Source of the DNA: JBOGIF01 sp050742415 | Lineage (GTDB): Bacteria; Actinomycetota; Acidimicrobiia; Acidimicrobiales; AC-14 | Length of the DNA: 11,849 nt | Assembly (NCBI GenBank): GCA_050742415.1 | Contig: JBOGIF010000067.1 | Coordinates: forward strand, 1 to 11,849 | Reading direction: 5' to 3' | In this document: positions 11,101 to 11,849 of the stretch, piece after piece | Numbering within the stretch: position 1 is the stretch's first letter | How the letters are laid out: each line of letters opens with the position of its first letter | Position numbers and translations under genes: made by a program | Notes under the pieces: model-generated | Database searches by the model: none | What the model was told of the DNA's origin: nothing | The model's input: the letters and a program-made list of their open reading frames with translations, nothing else

Positions 11101-11492
11101 ACCTCCGCTTCCGCGCCCTTCCCGGAGAGCACGACCTGACGCCACGTCCCATGATCACCGTGGGGATCGACGGCATCGAGAGCACCGGGTTCGACTGTCT
11201 CATCGACACCGGATCCCTGGAGAACCGTTTCGGAGCCTGGATCGCAGACGAAGCGGGCATCGACCTGACCGGTGCCGAGGCGGTCGATCTCGGCCTCGGT
11301 GGTCATCGGATCGCGGCCCGTACCGTGCCCGTCGCGCTCCGGCTGGGACGCTACGCCTGGGAGGCGCCGGTGTCGTTCTGCGAACCCTGGCCGTGGGGCT
11401 TCAACCTCTTGGGCCAGGAGGGATTCCTCCGTTGGTTTCGTGTCGTGTTCGAGGCCGCCGACCGCTCGCTCGAGATCACGCCTCATCCGTAG
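11097..11492 (+). CDS. Retropepsin-like aspartyl protease family protein
   Basis: Protein of 131 aa from a TTG at 11097 overlapping the upstream stop (TTGA). The single-domain retropepsin signature is present: FDCLIDTGSLENRF, with the catalytic-type Asp37-Thr-Gly-Ser40; a central GLGGHRIAARTVPVALRLG flap/strand region; and WGFNLLGQEGFLRWF followed by RVVFEAADRSLEI, the (N)LLGxxGF motif near the C-terminus. Such bacterial proteins would need to dimerise to form an active site. No signal peptide or membrane segment is visible, so it is probably cytoplasmic. The ATG at 11151 would cut the N-terminal strand and is less likely. It is the partner of the DUF5678-like protein. Substrate unknown; the upstream protein is one candidate (inference). 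Confidence 0.82.
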   Translation: MNLRFRALPGEHDLTPRPMITVGIDGIESTGFDCLIDTGSLENRFGAWIADEAGIDLTGAEAVDLGLGGHRIAARTVPVALRLGRYAWEAPVSFCEPWPWGFNLLGQEGFLRWFRVVFEAADRSLEITPHP

Positions 11493-11565
11493 GCAGGGCC
11501 GACAGCTCCTCCTCGCCGTCGCCGCGCGGACGACTGGTGACGGCTCGGGAGCGAACGGCTTCTCG

Positions 11566-11849
11566 TCAGGCGTCGAGGCCTTGGAGCAGATCTCTCGGGA
11601 CGATCGTGACCGGGAAGGGGCGGATGACCTGCAGGACAGCGTCGCCCGCCGCCCTCGCCGTCTCAGCGTAGGCGTTGCCATCGAGGTCGAGCACCGTGAC
11701 GCTCGGTACCTCGGGATCGACTAGCCAGTAGCTGGGCACGCCGGCGGTGGCGTAGGCGGCGCGCTTGAGGTTCAGGTCGATGAGCCGGGTGCTCGGCGAC
11801 TGGATCTCCACCACCAGCAATGGCGTTCCGACGAGGCGCCTCGCACGGA
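11566..11849 (-). CDS. Uma2-family protein, N-terminus beyond window
   Basis: The C-terminal 94 residues of a Uma2 protein run into the right edge with an open frame. LLVVEIQSPSTRLIDLNLK (the Glu and Lys of the PD-(D/E)xK-like core), YATAGVPSYWLVDPEVPSVT and FPVTIVPRDLLQG are all intact. Protein and DNA are close to the 5059-5616 gene (the same RLxDLNLKRAAYxxAGVPxYWLVDP path), so the two are local paralogues. The N-terminal third and the first Asp motif lie outside the window. It is convergent with the retropepsin gene, 73 nt apart. Confidence 0.85.
   Translation of the reverse strand, partial: RARRLVGTPLLVVEIQSPSTRLIDLNLKRAAYATAGVPSYWLVDPEVPSVTVLDLDGNAYAETARAAGDAVLQVIRPFPVTIVPRDLLQGLDA

Noticed and set aside
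1..11849. CRISPR array, transposase or insertion-sequence ends
   Set aside because: No regularly spaced direct repeats and no DDE or HUH transposase motifs were seen. The only long repeats are the vapC copies and the related Uma2 genes.

Overview
The window is GC-rich. Its gene families and its translation-start architecture fit a high-GC actinobacterium (Actinomycetota, possibly an uncultivated lineage); the sequence does not allow a closer placement. Many first genes carry a TAnnnT -10 box only 6-7 nt before the start codon (positions 706, 1481, 2762, 5616, 6256, 8697, 10495, 10609). This is the leaderless-mRNA arrangement common in Actinobacteria.

Layout. 1-706 (minus) is the N-terminal part of a nucleotide-sugar epimerase/dehydratase, the only recognisable 'housekeeping' gene. 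782-3381 holds a dense block of VapBC-type toxin-antitoxin (TA) modules. These are one VapBC pair (809-1424, +), a second pair (1481-2103, +), a third pair on the other strand ending tail-to-tail with the second (2107-2762, -), and a duplicated, frameshifted copy of the first toxin fused to the tail of a glycosyltransferase (2865-3381). An AAA/DUF4143 ATPase follows (3420-4688, +). Then come an eroded GT4 glycosyltransferase (4743-5053, -), a Uma2-family nuclease-like gene (5059-5616, -), and a TA pair whose antitoxin is intact but whose PIN toxin is broken (5718-6256, -). 6326-9752 looks like the debris of an integrated element: a frameshifted tyrosine-recombinase C-terminus, an AT-richer silent stretch, an AlbA/Schlafen-HATPase-HTH regulator with twin palindromic operators, a DUF433-DUF5615 TA pair, a cluster of hairpins, a tRNA 3'-half that looks like an att site, and a second, truncated AlbA-type gene that ends at the tRNA boundary. 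9947-11849 holds a second Uma2 gene, another glycosyltransferase tail, a two-gene operon (a DUF5678-like protein and a retropepsin-like aspartyl protease), and a third Uma2 gene cut by the window end.

How it fits together. This is an accessory 'defence/addiction graveyard' apparently built inside a sugar-nucleotide/glycosyltransferase locus. Three separate GT4 C-terminal remnants lie beside TA or Uma2 genes. Intact TA pairs, orphan or broken partners and a dead integrase sit side by side, which suggests repeated gain, recombination and decay. The most interesting candidates are the DUF5678-like/retropepsin operon with its own palindrome, the twin GTATGnCATAC operators, the tRNA-derived att remnant, and the repeated glycosyltransferase-tail junctions.
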